Shown: positions 28,510 to 38,429 of the stretch, piece after piece
Layout of the letters: each line of letters starts with the position of its first letter
Numbering within the stretch: the stretch's first letter is position 1
NCBI RefSeq assembly: GCF_014905415.1
Contig: NZ_BNEO01000001.1
Coordinates: 1,488,001 to 1,552,000 of the forward strand
Length of the DNA: 64,000 nucleotides
Direction: 5' to 3'
From: Virgibacillus salexigens
Lineage (GTDB): Bacteria; Bacillota; Bacilli; Bacillales; Amphibacillaceae
Notes under the pieces: model-generated
Told to the model about the DNA's origin: nothing
Seen by the model: the letters and a program-made list of their open reading frames with translations, nothing else
Databases searched by the model: none
Translations under genes and position numbers: made by a program

Positions 28510-29397
28510 TTATGCGTTCTTTTTTGGGATTTTAATTGTTATTTGATAATAATCATCTAAATCCTGTTCATCTGATTCTACTTCTACACCTGTATCTGAA
28601 ACCATATTTAAGGATTGTCTTATCGTATTCATAGCAATTCGAATATCTTTATTAAACCCTTTTCGTTTTGTAACTGATTTCTTCTTTGGCGCTGAATCCT
28701 GCTCATTCATCTTCTTAATCCGATCTTCCGTCTGTTTAACGTTTAAATCATTTTCCAGAATTTCTTGCAGCAGCTTTACTTGCAATTCTGCTTCCTGCAA
28801 TTTGATTAACGCACGAGCATGACGCTCCGTAATATATTTTCCTAATAACGCTTCTTGTACCGGTTGTGGGAGCTTGAGTAAACGTAACTTATTTGCTATG
28901 GTAGATTGATTTTTCCCTAAGCGTTGAGCTAACGCCTCTTGAGTTAAGGAATGAATATCAAGTAACTTCGCATAAGCTGTAGCTTCTTCAATTACCGTAA
29001 GTTCTTCACGTTGTAAATTTTCAATTAAAGCAACAGAAGCTGTTTCCGCATCTGTCATCTCTCTGAGAATCGCAGAAATATGCTCCCAACCTAAAGATTC
29101 GACAGCTCGCCATCTGCGTTCCCCGGCAATAATTTCGTACCGCGCTTCTTCCTCCCCCTCTGATTCATCTAACTTTCGAACAATAATCGGCTGTATCATA
29201 CCATGTGTATGAATCGTTTGGGCAAGTTCATTTATTTTTTCTTCACTAAAAATCGATCTTGGTTGATAGCGATTGGGTTCTATATTTTTAACAGGGATCT
29301 GAATAACTTCATCCGGATGATAGGACTCTACATCAGTTTCAGTTTCATTATCAGATTTATCACCTATTCCAAAAAAACGGTTAAAGGGTTTTACCAT
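28510..29397 (-). CDS. noc: Noc nucleoid occlusion protein
   Basis: Noc is a ParB paralogue that binds NBS sites across the chromosome and blocks FtsZ assembly over the nucleoid. The 295-residue protein begins [14 protein letters not shown], like the membrane-targeting amphipathic helix of B. subtilis Noc, then has the CTP-binding domain ([22 protein letters not shown]) and helix-turn-helix [19 protein letters not shown]. Two features separate it from ParB: the N-terminal helix and its position between rsmG and parA. A candidate NBS is found about 10 kb away. Confidence 0.95.
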   Translation of the reverse strand: MVKPFNRFFGIGDKSDNETETDVESYHPDEVIQIPVKNIEPNRYQPRSIFSEEKINELAQTIHTHGMIQPIIVRKLDESEGEEEARYEIIAGERRWRAVESLGWEHISAILREMTDAETASVALIENLQREELTVIEEATAYAKLLDIHSLTQEALAQRLGKNQSTIANKLRLLKLPQPVQEALLGKYITERHARALIKLQEAELQVKLLQEILENDLNVKQTEDRIKKMNEQDSAPKKKSVTKRKGFNKDIRIAMNTIRQSLNMVSDTGVEVESDEQDLDDYYQITIKIPKKNA

Positions 29398-29454
29398 AAT
29401 CCCACACCACCTCTAATTTACTTTGAAGTTCTCATCTATGTATTAAATATAATA

Positions 29455-29470
29455 TGTTCCACGTGAAACA
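29455..29470. promoter_or_regulatory. parS centromere site upstream of noc
   Basis: TGTTCCACGTGAAACA is an exact parS. It is embedded in a longer palindrome (29448-29477) because the flanking TATAATA and TATTATA bases also pair. It sits in the noc promoter region, where ParB spreading could affect noc. Confidence 0.95.
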
Positions 29471-29518
29471 TATTATATGAATCTATCATTATTATAGCAC
29501 AGGAAAAGGGTTTAATAA

Positions 29519-29550
29519 GAAAAAACGCTGCAGCAACCCATGCTACTGCG
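29519..29550 (-). terminator. Probable terminator after rsmG
   Basis: On the minus strand CGCAGTAGC and GCTGCAGCG (29542-29550 and 29526-29534) form an imperfect stem followed by a run of six T. It separates rsmG from noc. Confidence 0.6.
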
Positions 29551-29675
29551 CGTATAAACGAACATTGAAACGGCTCCTCCATTTTTTGTAGAGGCTTGTT
29601 TCCGTTTTATTTTATCATATTTCTCATCGAAAGAATATGTTTATTTATTGTCCATTTCGATCAAAATAGCCACCC

Positions 29676-30392
29676 TCACTTAATCGGCTCCTTATTAGGA
29701 AGACCTGCTTTTCGAGGATATTTTTTTGGGGTTTTTCTCATTTTTATAACTTCAATGATAGATCTCTCACTTGCTTCTTCCGGTAATGTAAACGTATGCA
29801 TCGCAGATATTTTACCGCCTAATTCTCCTATAGCAACTTCTCCTTGCTTCACTTCCTCACTTGCTTTCGAACCTTTCATAGCAAGAAAAACGCCATTTTT
29901 TTCTGTTAAAGGTAAACATAATTCACTAAGAACGGACATACGAGCAACAGCCCTTGCAGTTACTACATCAAATGATTCTCTAAATTGACGATTCTTTCCT
30001 AAATTCTCCGCACGATCATGATAAAAAGCCACTTCTTTTAAATCTAAATCGGTTGCTAACTGATTAAGGAAGCCAATCCGTTTCTTTAATGAATCTACAA
30101 TCGTTACTTGCAAGTGGGGAAAGCATATCTTTAAAGGAATACTTGGAAATCCTGCACCTGCCCCTACATCACAAATTGTCCTAGCATGAGTGAAATCATA
30201 ATAAAATGCAGCACTTATAGAATCATAAAAATGTTTGAGATAAACATCATTTTCCTTTGTTAAACCCGTTAAATTTATTTTTTCGTTCCATTCAATTAAC
30301 GTACGATAATAAATGGCAAACTGTTCTTGTTGCCTTTCATCCAATGATATCCCTTTTTGCTGAAGTGCTTGTACAAATTGTTCTGGATTCAT
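29676..30392 (-). CDS. rsmG: RsmG 16S rRNA m7G527 methyltransferase
   Basis: RsmG (GidB) methylates N7 of G527 in 16S rRNA; loss gives low-level streptomycin resistance. The 238-residue protein has the Rossmann SAM-binding loop [14 protein letters not shown] (about residues 75-88) and the acidic second-strand residue in [10 protein letters not shown], with VTARAVA later. It follows mnmG after 86 bases, in the conserved mnmE-mnmG-rsmG-noc order. Confidence 0.97.
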   Translation of the reverse strand: MNPEQFVQALQQKGISLDERQQEQFAIYYRTLIEWNEKINLTGLTKENDVYLKHFYDSISAAFYYDFTHARTICDVGAGAGFPSIPLKICFPHLQVTIVDSLKKRIGFLNQLATDLDLKEVAFYHDRAENLGKNRQFRESFDVVTARAVARMSVLSELCLPLTEKNGVFLAMKGSKASEEVKQGEVAIGELGGKISAMHTFTLPEEASERSIIEVIKMRKTPKKYPRKAGLPNKEPIK

Positions 30393-30416
30393 ATCCTATA
30401 CTCCTTATGTAAGGTA

Positions 30417-30457
30417 TTTCAGCGAAGAATACTTCCCTTCGCTGAAATGCTTTTTTT
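30417..30457 (+). terminator. Plus-strand terminator-like hairpin between mnmG and rsmG
   Basis: TTTCAGCGAAG (30417-30427) pairs perfectly with CTTCGCTGAAA (30437-30447), and the plus strand then has a run of seven T (30450-30457). Both flanking genes are on the minus strand, where no T-run follows, so as a terminator it faces the opposite way. Confidence 0.6.
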
Positions 30458-30478
30458 ATGGAATCTCATTTCTTCCTA

Positions 30479-32362
30479 TTAATTAGCCAATCGTGCTATA
30501 TTTCCTTGTTCAATATAGACAATTAGAATGGAAATATCTGCTGGATTTACCCCTGAGATCCGAGACGCTTGCCCAACTGACAATGGACGAACTTTTTTAA
30601 GTTTTTCCTTAGCTTCTGTTGCCAAACCGCCAATATCATCATAGTCAATATCACTTGGAATCTTTTTGTCTTCCATTTTTAGCATACGATCTACTTGTTC
30701 ATTTGCTTTCTTAATATACCCTTCATACTTAATTTGAATCCCTACTTGGTCTGTTACTTCATTCGATAATTCTGGAGCATCTATAATTGGAGCAAGTAAG
30801 TCATAAGATAATTCTGGTCGTTTCAATAAATCATATGCTTTTAATGCTTCTTTTAATGGTGCTGCGCCTGCTTCTTCTAGAATGCCATTTACCTCTGGTG
30901 AAGGTTTAACGACGAGCTTTTGAAGTCGTTTTTTCTCTTCTTCTACTAAACGGTATTTCTCGACAAATTTAGCGTAACGTTCTTCGGAAATAAGTCCAAG
31001 TTGATGGCCTAATTCCGTCATTCGTAGATCCGCATTATCATGTCTTAATAATAAACGGTATTCTGCTCGTGATGTTAGTAAACGATAAGGTTCATTCGTA
31101 CCTTTTGTCACGAGATCATCAATTAATACACCAATATAAGCTTGAGAGCGGTCAAGAATAACTGGATCCTTTCCGAGTACTTTTGCAGCAGCGTTTATTC
31201 CTGACATAATTCCTTGTGCAGCAGCTTCTTCATATCCAGAAGTTCCGTTAATTTGTCCAGCTGTAAATAATCCTGGAATGTTTTTTGTTTCCAGTGTTGG
31301 CCACAATTGTGTAGGAACAATTGCATCATATTCTATTGCATAACCAGCACGCATAATCTCAGCATTTTCTAAACCTTTTACACTTCTAACCATGCCATGT
31401 TGAATCGATTCAGGCAGTGAAGTAGACAAGCCTTGTACATATACTTCTTCCGTATCTCTTCCTTCTGGTTCAAGGAAAATTTGATGATGCGGCTTGTCGT
31501 TAAAGCGGACAATTTTATCCTCTATAGACGGGCAATACCGTGGACCTGTTCCCCTTTTCATACCTGAGTACATGGATGATAGCGATAGATTTTCATTAAT
31601 TATTTCATGTGTGAACTCATTCGTATATGTTAGCCAACAAGGTATTTGATCGGTAATATATTCCGTAGTTTCATAAGAAAAACTTTGAGGTTTTTCATCC
31701 CCAGGTTGAATTTCAGTTTTAGAATAATCGATCGTATGGCTATTTACTCGTGGAGGTGTACCTGTTTTAAAACGTGTAATTTCTAAGCCGAGTTCTTCTA
31801 GGTTTTCAGACAATTTAATGGTTGGTCGTTGGTTGTTTGGTCCACTTTCATATTCTAGATCACCCATTAACACTTTTCCTCGCATAAACGTACCAGTTGT
31901 AATAATTACTGTTTCCGCACGATAAGCTGCATGTGTTTCAGTTATCACGCCTTTACATACACCATCTTCCACAATTAAACTGTCAACCATACCTTGGCGT
32001 AGTGTAAGGTTTTTTTCATTTTCGATAATATTTTTCATTTCTTTTATATACAAAGGTTTATCAGCTTGAGCACGTAAAGCTTGCACAGCTGGGCCTTTAC
32101 CTGTATTTAACAAACGCATTTGAATATACGTTTTATCAATAACTTTACCCATTACGCCACCGAGAGCATCAATTTCACGAACAACGATACCCTTTGCAGG
32201 ACCGCCAATTGATGGATTACAAGGCATAAAGGCTATCATATCTAAATTGAGGGTGAGCATCAATGTCTTTGCACCCATTTTCGCCGCTGCAAGTCCAGCT
32301 TCTACACCTGCATGACCTGCACCAACTACAATTACGTCATAATGACCTGCATCATACGTCAT
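30479..32362 (-). CDS. mnmG: MnmG tRNA uridine-5-carboxymethylaminomethyl modification enzyme
   Basis: MnmG (GidA) with MnmE installs the cmnm5 group on U34 of tRNAs that read split codon boxes. The 627 residues begin with the FAD-binding [17 protein letters not shown], then [20 protein letters not shown] and the FAD/tetrahydrofolate site region with [13 protein letters not shown]; the C-terminal helical domain binds MnmE and tRNA. Start ATG follows GAAAGGATG. It lies 33 bases downstream of mnmE in one transcription unit. Confidence 0.98.
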   Translation of the reverse strand: MTYDAGHYDVIVVGAGHAGVEAGLAAAKMGAKTLMLTLNLDMIAFMPCNPSIGGPAKGIVVREIDALGGVMGKVIDKTYIQMRLLNTGKGPAVQALRAQADKPLYIKEMKNIIENEKNLTLRQGMVDSLIVEDGVCKGVITETHAAYRAETVIITTGTFMRGKVLMGDLEYESGPNNQRPTIKLSENLEELGLEITRFKTGTPPRVNSHTIDYSKTEIQPGDEKPQSFSYETTEYITDQIPCWLTYTNEFTHEIINENLSLSSMYSGMKRGTGPRYCPSIEDKIVRFNDKPHHQIFLEPEGRDTEEVYVQGLSTSLPESIQHGMVRSVKGLENAEIMRAGYAIEYDAIVPTQLWPTLETKNIPGLFTAGQINGTSGYEEAAAQGIMSGINAAAKVLGKDPVILDRSQAYIGVLIDDLVTKGTNEPYRLLTSRAEYRLLLRHDNADLRMTELGHQLGLISEERYAKFVEKYRLVEEEKKRLQKLVVKPSPEVNGILEEAGAAPLKEALKAYDLLKRPELSYDLLAPIIDAPELSNEVTDQVGIQIKYEGYIKKANEQVDRMLKMEDKKIPSDIDYDDIGGLATEAKEKLKKVRPLSVGQASRISGVNPADISILIVYIEQGNIARLAN

Positions 32363-32395
32363 GGTTTTTCATCCTTTCTTCCTTTTTTATTATAA

Positions 32396-33772
32396 CTATT
32401 TACCTAAGCAAAATTGTGAGAACAATTGATCAATCAAACTATCACTTGCCGTATCCCCAATAATCTCACCTAAAAATTCCCATGTTCTTGTTACATCAAT
32501 TTGAACAATATCTAAAGGCATTTCCAGTTTTAGACCTTCCATTGCATCTTCAAGCGCTTGTTTTGCTTGTTTTAGCAATTGGATATGTCGCACATTGGAG
32601 ACGTACGTTAAGTCCCCTGTATCAATTTCACCTTCGAAGAATGTCGTGGAAATCGCCTTTTCCAACTCATCTACTCCCGCTTCTTCAATTAAGGAAGTGG
32701 TAACTACAGGATTCCCTTCTGCCAACTCTTTCACTCGTGCAAGATCCAATTTCTGATCCAAATCCGTCTTATTAATTATTACAATATAATCAAGTCCTTG
32801 AATAGCCTTGAATAATTTTTCATCTTCTTCTGTTAGTACATCGTTATAGTTGAGTACAAATAAAATCAAATCTGACTCTTTTAGTACTTGTCTCGAACGT
32901 TCCACGCCAATTTTTTCGACTATATCTTCCGTTTCTCGAATACCAGCTGTGTCTACCAATCGTAATGGAACTCCACGCACATTCACATATTCTTCAATAA
33001 TGTCCCGTGTAGTTCCAGGAACTTCAGTTACAATTGCTTTATTTTCTTGGACAAGTGTATTCATCAACGAAGACTTACCAACATTTGGCCTACCAATAAT
33101 AGCCGTAGCTAAGCCTTCACGTAAGATTTTCCCTTGTTTAGCAACCTGCAAGAGGTTCTCAATTTCAGCGTGTACTTCTTTCGTTTTCTTTCGCATCGTG
33201 TCATGTGACATTTCTTCTACATCATCGTATTCAGGGTAATCTATATTCACTTCTACATGAGCGACTGTCTCCAATAAATCTTGGCGCAACCGTTCAATCA
33301 GACCTGATAAACGCCCATCCATTTGTTTTAAAGCGACAGACATTGCTTTATCTGTTTTTGCTCGTATTAGATCCATTACTGCCTCTGCCTGTGATAAGTC
33401 AATTCTACCATTTAGAAAAGCACGTTTGGTAAATTCTCCTGGTTCTGCTAGCCTTGCTCCACTTCCTAAAATTATTTCTAACACACGATTAACAGCTACC
33501 ATACCACCATGACAATTGATTTCAACCACATCTTCACGAGTAAATGTTTTCGGCGAACGCATCACAGAAACCATTACTTCTTCGGCAACTTCATTTGTCT
33601 GTGGATCCATTATTTTTCCATAATGAATAGTATGAGATTCTACTTTCCTTAAATTCTTTCCCTTAAATAATTTTGCTGTTATCGGAATTGCTTCCGGTCC
33701 ACTTAATCGAACAATTGCTATTGCACCCTCACCAACCGGTGTGGATATCGCAGTAATTGTATCTGTTTCCAT
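32396..33772 (-). CDS. mnmE: MnmE tRNA modification GTPase
   Basis: MnmE is the GTPase partner of MnmG. The N-terminal tetrahydrofolate-binding domain starts [25 protein letters not shown], a helical domain follows, and the inserted G domain has [22 protein letters not shown] and NKTD. It ends FCLGK, the conserved C-terminal CxGK motif. The open frame starts at 33790, but GGAGGTGAAAGCG lies between that codon and the ATG at 33772, so the latter is the start and gives 458 residues, the usual length. A DnaA-box palindrome lies just upstream. Confidence 0.97.
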   Translation of the reverse strand: METDTITAISTPVGEGAIAIVRLSGPEAIPITAKLFKGKNLRKVESHTIHYGKIMDPQTNEVAEEVMVSVMRSPKTFTREDVVEINCHGGMVAVNRVLEIILGSGARLAEPGEFTKRAFLNGRIDLSQAEAVMDLIRAKTDKAMSVALKQMDGRLSGLIERLRQDLLETVAHVEVNIDYPEYDDVEEMSHDTMRKKTKEVHAEIENLLQVAKQGKILREGLATAIIGRPNVGKSSLMNTLVQENKAIVTEVPGTTRDIIEEYVNVRGVPLRLVDTAGIRETEDIVEKIGVERSRQVLKESDLILFVLNYNDVLTEEDEKLFKAIQGLDYIVIINKTDLDQKLDLARVKELAEGNPVVTTSLIEEAGVDELEKAISTTFFEGEIDTGDLTYVSNVRHIQLLKQAKQALEDAMEGLKLEMPLDIVQIDVTRTWEFLGEIIGDTASDSLIDQLFSQFCLGK

Positions 33773-33875
33773 CGCTTTCACCTCCAACATTTATCCAGAG
33801 ATATATATAGAAACGTAAAATTATTTTTATCGTCACTAACTTACTAGAATACCATAACCTTTCACAAAAATAAAG

Positions 33876-33945
33876 TTATCCACAACATATTTTTTCATCC
33901 TTTTCCAGCCAAAGTTATGCACATGTGGATAACTTTGGCTGGAAA
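33876..33945. promoter_or_regulatory. 44-bp palindrome with abutting head-to-head DnaA boxes, plus a third box
   Basis: Positions 33902-33945 form a palindrome with 22-base arms, no spacer, and a single mismatched pair (33919/33928). Its centre is TTATGCACATGTGGATAA, that is, two perfect DnaA boxes (33915-33923 and 33924-33932) pointing at each other. A third perfect box, TTATCCACA, is at 33876-33884. It is between jag and mnmE, about 4.4 kb from the unwinding region. There is no T-run as for a terminator. Confidence 0.85.
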
Positions 33946-33969
33946 TAAGCACAATTATTTTATAATGAG

Positions 33970-34009
33970 AAAAAAATACCCGCCTGAATCAAAAAGACAG
34001 GCGGATATT
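33970..34009 (-). terminator. Terminator of the rnpA-spoIIIJ-jag operon
   Basis: CCGCCTG (33980-33986) pairs with CAGGCGG (33998-34004), extended by partial ATA pairing, and the minus strand then has a T-run. It is 39 bases after jag. Confidence 0.85.
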
Positions 34010-34042
34010 TTTACAAACAAGTTTTATCTCTAACAGAGCTTA

Positions 34043-34657
34043 TTATGGCACGATAACAATATGGCGATGTGGTTCTCTTCCATCTGAATGTGTGGAAACT
34101 TCATTTTTTGTTTGCAACACACTATGAATAATTTTTCGTTCAAATGCAGGCATTGGCTCCAACGCTACCTTTTTATTTAGGCGAATCGCTTTGTCTGCCA
34201 TTTTCAATGCAAGTGATTCAAGCGTTTCTTTCCTCCGGCCACGATAACCTTCTGCATCCAGCGTAACCGTATAAAAATTATCACTGGATTTATTAATAGC
34301 AAGATGTAATAAATATTGCAGTGCATTTAAGGTCTGTCCACGTTTACCAATTAAAATCGCAATATTTTCACCTTGTATATCATAGGTTACATGATTCTCT
34401 TCTACTGTTGTATGAATGGTAGCATCCACACTCATATGCTGAACAATTTGCTGCAAGTAGTTTTTGGTTTCTTCAATCGGGTTTTTGGCAATTCGCACCC
34501 TAACAAAGGCACGTTTGGAGCCAAACAGGCCTAATAGTCCCTTTTTTCCTTCATCAATAACGTCAATTTCTACTTGGTCCCTGGTTGTATTTAACTGCTC
34601 TAATGCTGATTGGACCGCTTCTTCAACCGTTTGTCCACTAGCAGTTATCTCTCTCAC
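34043..34657 (-). CDS. jag: Jag/KhpB RNA-binding protein
   Basis: The 204-residue protein has the N-terminal Jag domain ([37 protein letters not shown]), a type II KH domain with the loop [17 protein letters not shown] and a C-terminal R3H domain. Jag/KhpB binds RNA, in partnership with KhpA, and influences cell division and sporulation. Its start overlaps the yidC stop by four bases, so it is translated with the membrane insertase, as in nearly all Firmicutes. Confidence 0.96.
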   Translation of the reverse strand: MREITASGQTVEEAVQSALEQLNTTRDQVEIDVIDEGKKGLLGLFGSKRAFVRVRIAKNPIEETKNYLQQIVQHMSVDATIHTTVEENHVTYDIQGENIAILIGKRGQTLNALQYLLHLAINKSSDNFYTVTLDAEGYRGRRKETLESLALKMADKAIRLNKKVALEPMPAFERKIIHSVLQTKNEVSTHSDGREPHRHIVIVP

Positions 34658-35427
34658 TTTTTGTCTCCTCCATTATTTTTATCAGCCATCATTGGCTTAC
34701 GGATTAATAAAGTCTGAGCAACCATAAAGATATTACCAACTACCCAATATAATGCTAATGCAGATGGGAAGAACATGGCAAACACACCAATCATAATTGG
34801 CATCACATAAAGCATAACCATCATTTGTGGATTTTGCGATGCAGGGCTACCTGCCATCATTAATTTTTGTTGCAGCCAAGTAGCTACAGCAGCAATAATT
34901 GGTAAGATAAAGAATGGATCACGGGCTCCTAATTCAAACCATAGAAAACTATGGGTTTTAATCGATTCTGTACGCATTATTGCATGGTACATAGCAATTA
35001 GAATTGGCATTTGAATAAAAATTGGCAAACATCCAGCCAATGGGTTTACCCCATTTTTTTGAAATAATTGCATCGTTTCCTGTTGCAATTTTTGCTGTGT
35101 ATTGGCATCTTTTGAACTATATTTCTGTTGCAGTTCTTTCAGCTTTGGCTGAATATCCTGCATTGCTTTTGAACTTTTTAATTGTTTTACGTTTAATGGT
35201 AGTAGAACTAAACGTACAAGGACAGTAACAATTACAATTGCCAGTCCATAATTTTCATTAAATAACTCAGCAAAATAGGTGATTAGCCAAGACACTGGAT
35301 AAACGAAGTAGGAATTCCAGATCCCTTCACTATCCTCTGTGATCGGCTCATTAACATCGGTACATCCAGAAAGAATTGCTAATAAACCTATTAGTGTCAC
35401 TAGCAACCAAAACTTTTTACGCAACAC
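34654..35427 (-). CDS. spoIIIJ: YidC/SpoIIIJ membrane protein insertase (lipoprotein)
   Basis: The 257-residue insertase has an N-terminal lipobox LSGC (Cys22), five membrane segments and the YidC core, including the hydrophilic-groove Arg in [14 protein letters not shown] and the cytoplasmic loop KLKELQQKY. The SpoIIIJ name is chosen over YqjG because it lies between rnpA and jag; SpoIIIJ is needed for stage III of sporulation. A 16-bp palindrome sits directly upstream of the ribosome site AGGAGG. Confidence 0.96.
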   Translation of the reverse strand: MLRKKFWLLVTLIGLLAILSGCTDVNEPITEDSEGIWNSYFVYPVSWLITYFAELFNENYGLAIVIVTVLVRLVLLPLNVKQLKSSKAMQDIQPKLKELQQKYSSKDANTQQKLQQETMQLFQKNGVNPLAGCLPIFIQMPILIAMYHAIMRTESIKTHSFLWFELGARDPFFILPIIAAVATWLQQKLMMAGSPASQNPQMMVMLYVMPIMIGVFAMFFPSALALYWVVGNIFMVAQTLLIRKPMMADKNNGGDKK

Positions 35428-35448
35428 CGTTTCCTCCTAACTAAAATA

Positions 35449-35464
35449 TAAGCGCAAGCGCTTA
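35449..35464. promoter_or_regulatory. 16-bp operator-like palindrome upstream of spoIIIJ
   Basis: TAAGCGCAAGCGCTTA has perfect 7-base arms around a two-base centre. It lies 22 bases upstream of the spoIIIJ start, beside its ribosome site. It resembles LacI/CcpA-type operators in its GCGC core but does not fit the cre consensus well. No regulator is identified. Confidence 0.45.
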
Positions 35465-35544
35465 ACTATCAACAACTGATTCTTATAAAAAACGTATCCT
35501 AAAAGCTATTTTAACCTAAACTATCCTAAGATTCTATATCAAAT

Positions 35545-35889
35545 TCATTGATTCTTTAATAAACGTTCTTTATATAAAAGATGCGTTAAACTTTTCTTCA
35601 TTTCATAGAACTCCATATTCTTTGCTGGATTTCTAGCAATAATAACTATGTCATAGGGATAAGCAATCGTATCTTCTAATTCTTGAAAAGCTTGACGTAA
35701 ATAACGTTTGATACGATTTCTTGTCACTGCATTTCCAATTTTCTTTCCCACGGAAAGCCCTATTCGAAAATGTTCTTGCCCCTTTTTTTCTACATAATAG
35801 ATGACAAGCTGTCGATTAGCAAAGGATTTACCACATTTAAATGCATATTGAAATTCTTCATTCTTTTTGATCCGGAATTCTTTCTTCAT
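35545..35889 (-). CDS. rnpA: Ribonuclease P protein component
   Basis: RnpA assists the RNase P RNA in 5' maturation of tRNA. The 114-residue protein has the RNR motif ([14 protein letters not shown]) and the basic strand [15 protein letters not shown]. The frame begins at a GTG at 35898, but that codon is part of the ribosome site AAGGTGAT; the ATG at 35889, giving [14 protein letters not shown], is the start. It is between rpmH and spoIIIJ. Confidence 0.96.
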   Translation of the reverse strand: MKKEFRIKKNEEFQYAFKCGKSFANRQLVIYYVEKKGQEHFRIGLSVGKKIGNAVTRNRIKRYLRQAFQELEDTIAYPYDIVIIARNPAKNMEFYEMKKSLTHLLYKERLLKNQ

Positions 35890-36022
35890 CGTTATCACCT
35901 TACTACAAAACTACAAATACTTTCTTATCAGCTTGTCCTTATTTCAGTATATTTATATATGTATTCGGAAGTAATATTACTCCCTAGCTTTCCCTTTTCG
36001 TACACACTTTCTACGTAAAGTG

Positions 36023-36048
36023 AAAAAAGACCACTGATTATTCAGTGG
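36023..36048 (-). terminator. Terminator/attenuator between rpmH and rnpA
   Basis: CCACTGA (36031-36037) pairs with TCAGTGG (36042-36048); the minus strand runs on into TCTTTTTT. It starts two bases after the rpmH stop and may reduce read-through into rnpA. Confidence 0.75.
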
Positions 36049-36049
36049 C

Positions 36050-36184
<135 letters not shown>

Positions 36185-36252
36185 TTATCCTGCACCTCCC
36201 TAAGGGATGAATTAATCATTTAAACTAAAACAGTCAATAGACAGTCTTTGTA

Positions 36253-36282
36253 ATTATACGTATAAATACGTCTATCTGTCAA
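36253..36282 (-). promoter_or_regulatory. rpmH promoter
   Basis: On the minus strand a perfect TTGACA (36277-36282), an 18-base spacer and a perfect TATAAT (36253-36258) lie about 70 bases upstream of rpmH, at the edge of oriC. Confidence 0.85.
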
Positions 36283-36300
36283 CTTTATTCTAAAAATCCT

Positions 36301-36695
36301 CTATCCACAATCCCTGTATAGAATTTCCCCCGAGTATTTTTCTATCCACAGCATTTATCGACAATAAAACCACAAAATCTATCGCTGTGGACAATATTTG
36401 TCTACAAACACTGAACTTTGTGGATAAGTGTCGAAATGCCATTGCAACTACAGGATTTTTCTGATATCATATTTGTGTTTAACTTGTGAAAAAAGAAAAA
36501 TAATAAATCAGTTATACACAAACTGTGGATAAGCTGTGGATACTTATAAACATGTTGGTTTATAACGTTATCAACAAGTTTGTGGACAACGTTTATATTT
36601 TTATATAAGCTTATTGTGACTATGTTTTTTTATCCACATTGAAATTATCTTATTTTTTTCTTATTCCATTCCTATTGAATGAAACATATGGATAA
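36301..36695. other. oriC: oriC, upstream DnaA-box array (incAB-like)
   Basis: The 717-base gap between rpmH and dnaA contains four perfect TTATNCACA boxes: 36419-36427 (minus), 36512-36520, 36524-36532 (minus) and 36630-36638. One-mismatch or close copies are at 36301, 36342, 36386 (minus), 36535 (minus), 36568, 36581 (minus) and 36687 (minus). 36512 and 36524 form an inverted pair with three bases between. This is the counterpart of the B. subtilis incA/incB region, where DnaA binds to start replication and repress dnaA. Confidence 0.93.
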
Positions 36696-36826
36696 CTGCA
36701 TTTATTTCTATGTCTTCCTTGCCTTTCCATCTTCATAGATTGAGAGAGGCTTTTTATGTCATCTATATGAAGAATAAAGCTGAATGATGTCTAAAAGTAG
36801 GAAACAATCTATACTTTATTTTTCTA

Positions 36827-36856
36827 TTGACGTTTTTCATCTATTTTTTGTAATAG
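36827..36856 (+). promoter_or_regulatory. Candidate dnaA promoter
   Basis: TTGACG (36827-36832), 18 bases and TAATAG (36851-36856) lie about 45 bases upstream of the dnaA start. An imperfect hairpin (CTTCATAGAT at 36731-36740 with ATCTATATGAAG at 36761-36772) lies further up. Confidence 0.5.
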
Positions 36857-36901
36857 ATACATGGAATCCAATTACTTTGTATGAAAGGAGTGAACTTCTG
36901 C

Positions 36902-38245
36902 TTGGATAATATACAGGAAATATGGATCGCAACACTGGAGCGAATCGAAGAAAAAATAAGTAAGCCAAGCTTTGATACTTGGTTAAAAAATACAAAAGCA
37001 GAAACAATTGAAAATAATACTTTAATTGTTTCTGCGCCTAACGAATTTGCTAGAGATTGGCTTGAAAATCAATATACAAGGCTTATTTCAGAAATACTTA
37101 CCGAAATTACAGGTTCTGAAATTGTTGCCAAATTCATTATTCCCAATACAAATACATCCATTGATGAGATTGAACAAACACCAAAACAAAAACCACCAAC
37201 AAATGATAACGAAGGGCCAAAGTCGATGCTAAATTCAAAGTATACATTTGACACATTTGTTATCGGAGCCGGTAACCGTTTTGCACATGCAGCATCATTA
37301 GCTGTTGCCGAGGCGCCAGCACAAGCATATAACCCTCTATTTATTTATGGAGGAGTCGGACTGGGCAAAACACATTTAATGCATGCGATTGGGCATTATG
37401 TAAGGGATCATAATCCAAATGCAAAAGTTGTCTATTTATCTTCTGAAAAGTTCACCAATGAATTTATTAACGCCATTATGGATAATAAAACGGTTAACTT
37501 CCGTAATAAATATCGTAATGTAGATGTTTTATTAATTGATGACATTCAATTTATTGCGGGGAAAGAATCAACACAAGAAGAGTTTTTCCATACTTTTAAT
37601 GCATTACATGATGATAATAAACAAATTATTATCTCTAGCGACAGGCCGCCAAAGGAAATTCCCACACTAGAGGACAGACTTCGCTCTAGGTTTGAATGGG
37701 GGCTAATTACTGATATTACACCACCAGATCTAGAAACAAGGATTGCCATTTTAACAAAGAAAGCAAAAGCAGAAGGTTTGGATATACCGAATGAAGTGAT
37801 GCTTTATATCGCAAACCAAATTGATACCAATATACGTGAACTAGAAGGAGCATTAATTCGTATTGTTGCCTATTCTTCATTAGTAAATCAAGATATTGAC
37901 GCATCCCTTGCAGCAGATGCATTGAAGGATATCATTCCAAGTAATAAGCCGAAAGTCATTACGATACCCAGTATCCAAGAAACAGTTGGAGCAAAGTACA
38001 ATGTTCGTTTAGAAGATTTTCTTGCTAAAAAACGAACCAAATCCATTGCTTTTCCACGACAAATTGCTATGTATCTATCACGTGAGATGACAGATGCCTC
38101 TTTGCCTAAGATTGGAGAAGAATTTGGTGGAAGGGATCATACTACAGTCATACACGCACATGAAAAAGTATCAAAGCTAATGGAAAAGGATACACAATTA
38201 GCAAAAGAACTTGAAGAAATAAAAGAGCAATTAAAATCATTATAA
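36902..38245 (+). CDS. dnaA: Chromosomal replication initiator DnaA
   Basis: DnaA binds the DnaA boxes, forms a filament on the trio repeats and opens oriC. The domains are I (helicase/SirA interaction), a Gln/Asn/Thr-rich linker II, the AAA+ domain III with [21 protein letters not shown] and the sensor motifs, and domain IV with the DNA-binding [15 protein letters not shown]. The frame is open from an ATG at 36881, but AAAGGAGTG follows that codon and the TTG at 36902 is correctly spaced, giving MDNIQEIW and 447 residues, one more than B. subtilis. I take the TTG as the start. Confidence 0.96.
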   Translation: MDNIQEIWIATLERIEEKISKPSFDTWLKNTKAETIENNTLIVSAPNEFARDWLENQYTRLISEILTEITGSEIVAKFIIPNTNTSIDEIEQTPKQKPPTNDNEGPKSMLNSKYTFDTFVIGAGNRFAHAASLAVAEAPAQAYNPLFIYGGVGLGKTHLMHAIGHYVRDHNPNAKVVYLSSEKFTNEFINAIMDNKTVNFRNKYRNVDVLLIDDIQFIAGKESTQEEFFHTFNALHDDNKQIIISSDRPPKEIPTLEDRLRSRFEWGLITDITPPDLETRIAILTKKAKAEGLDIPNEVMLYIANQIDTNIRELEGALIRIVAYSSLVNQDIDASLAADALKDIIPSNKPKVITIPSIQETVGAKYNVRLEDFLAKKRTKSIAFPRQIAMYLSREMTDASLPKIGEEFGGRDHTTVIHAHEKVSKLMEKDTQLAKELEEIKEQLKSL

Positions 38246-38254
38246 AACAGAGCT

Positions 38255-38400
38255 TGTGAATACTGTGAAAAACTGAACGCTAGTTATAAACAACTTATCC
38301 ACATGTGAATAACCTTTTTATTTTGATTAAAGAGGAGTTTTCCACATAATCACAATGCTTATTACTATTATTACTATATTTTTATAAAATAATATAAATA
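38255..38400. other. oriC: oriC unwinding region between dnaA and dnaN (incC-like)
   Basis: Two perfect DnaA boxes abut head to head as TTATCCACATGTGAATAA (38295-38312). A near box TTTTCCACA is at 38338-38346. Twelve bases further begins TTA TTA CTA TTA TTA CTA (38359-38376), a repeat of triplets matching the complement of the B. subtilis DnaA-trio motif, then a very AT-rich stretch to 38400. This is the expected order boxes, trios, unwinding element. Additional weak boxes lie at 38255 and 38264. Confidence 0.88.
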
Positions 38401-38429
38401 AAAGAACTTCCATTAGGAGGATTTATTTC

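Noticed and set aside
35449-35464. Calling the palindrome upstream of spoIIIJ a CcpA cre site
   Set aside because: The GCGC-AA-GCGC core does not fit the cre consensus spacing, so only an unassigned operator-like palindrome is reported.
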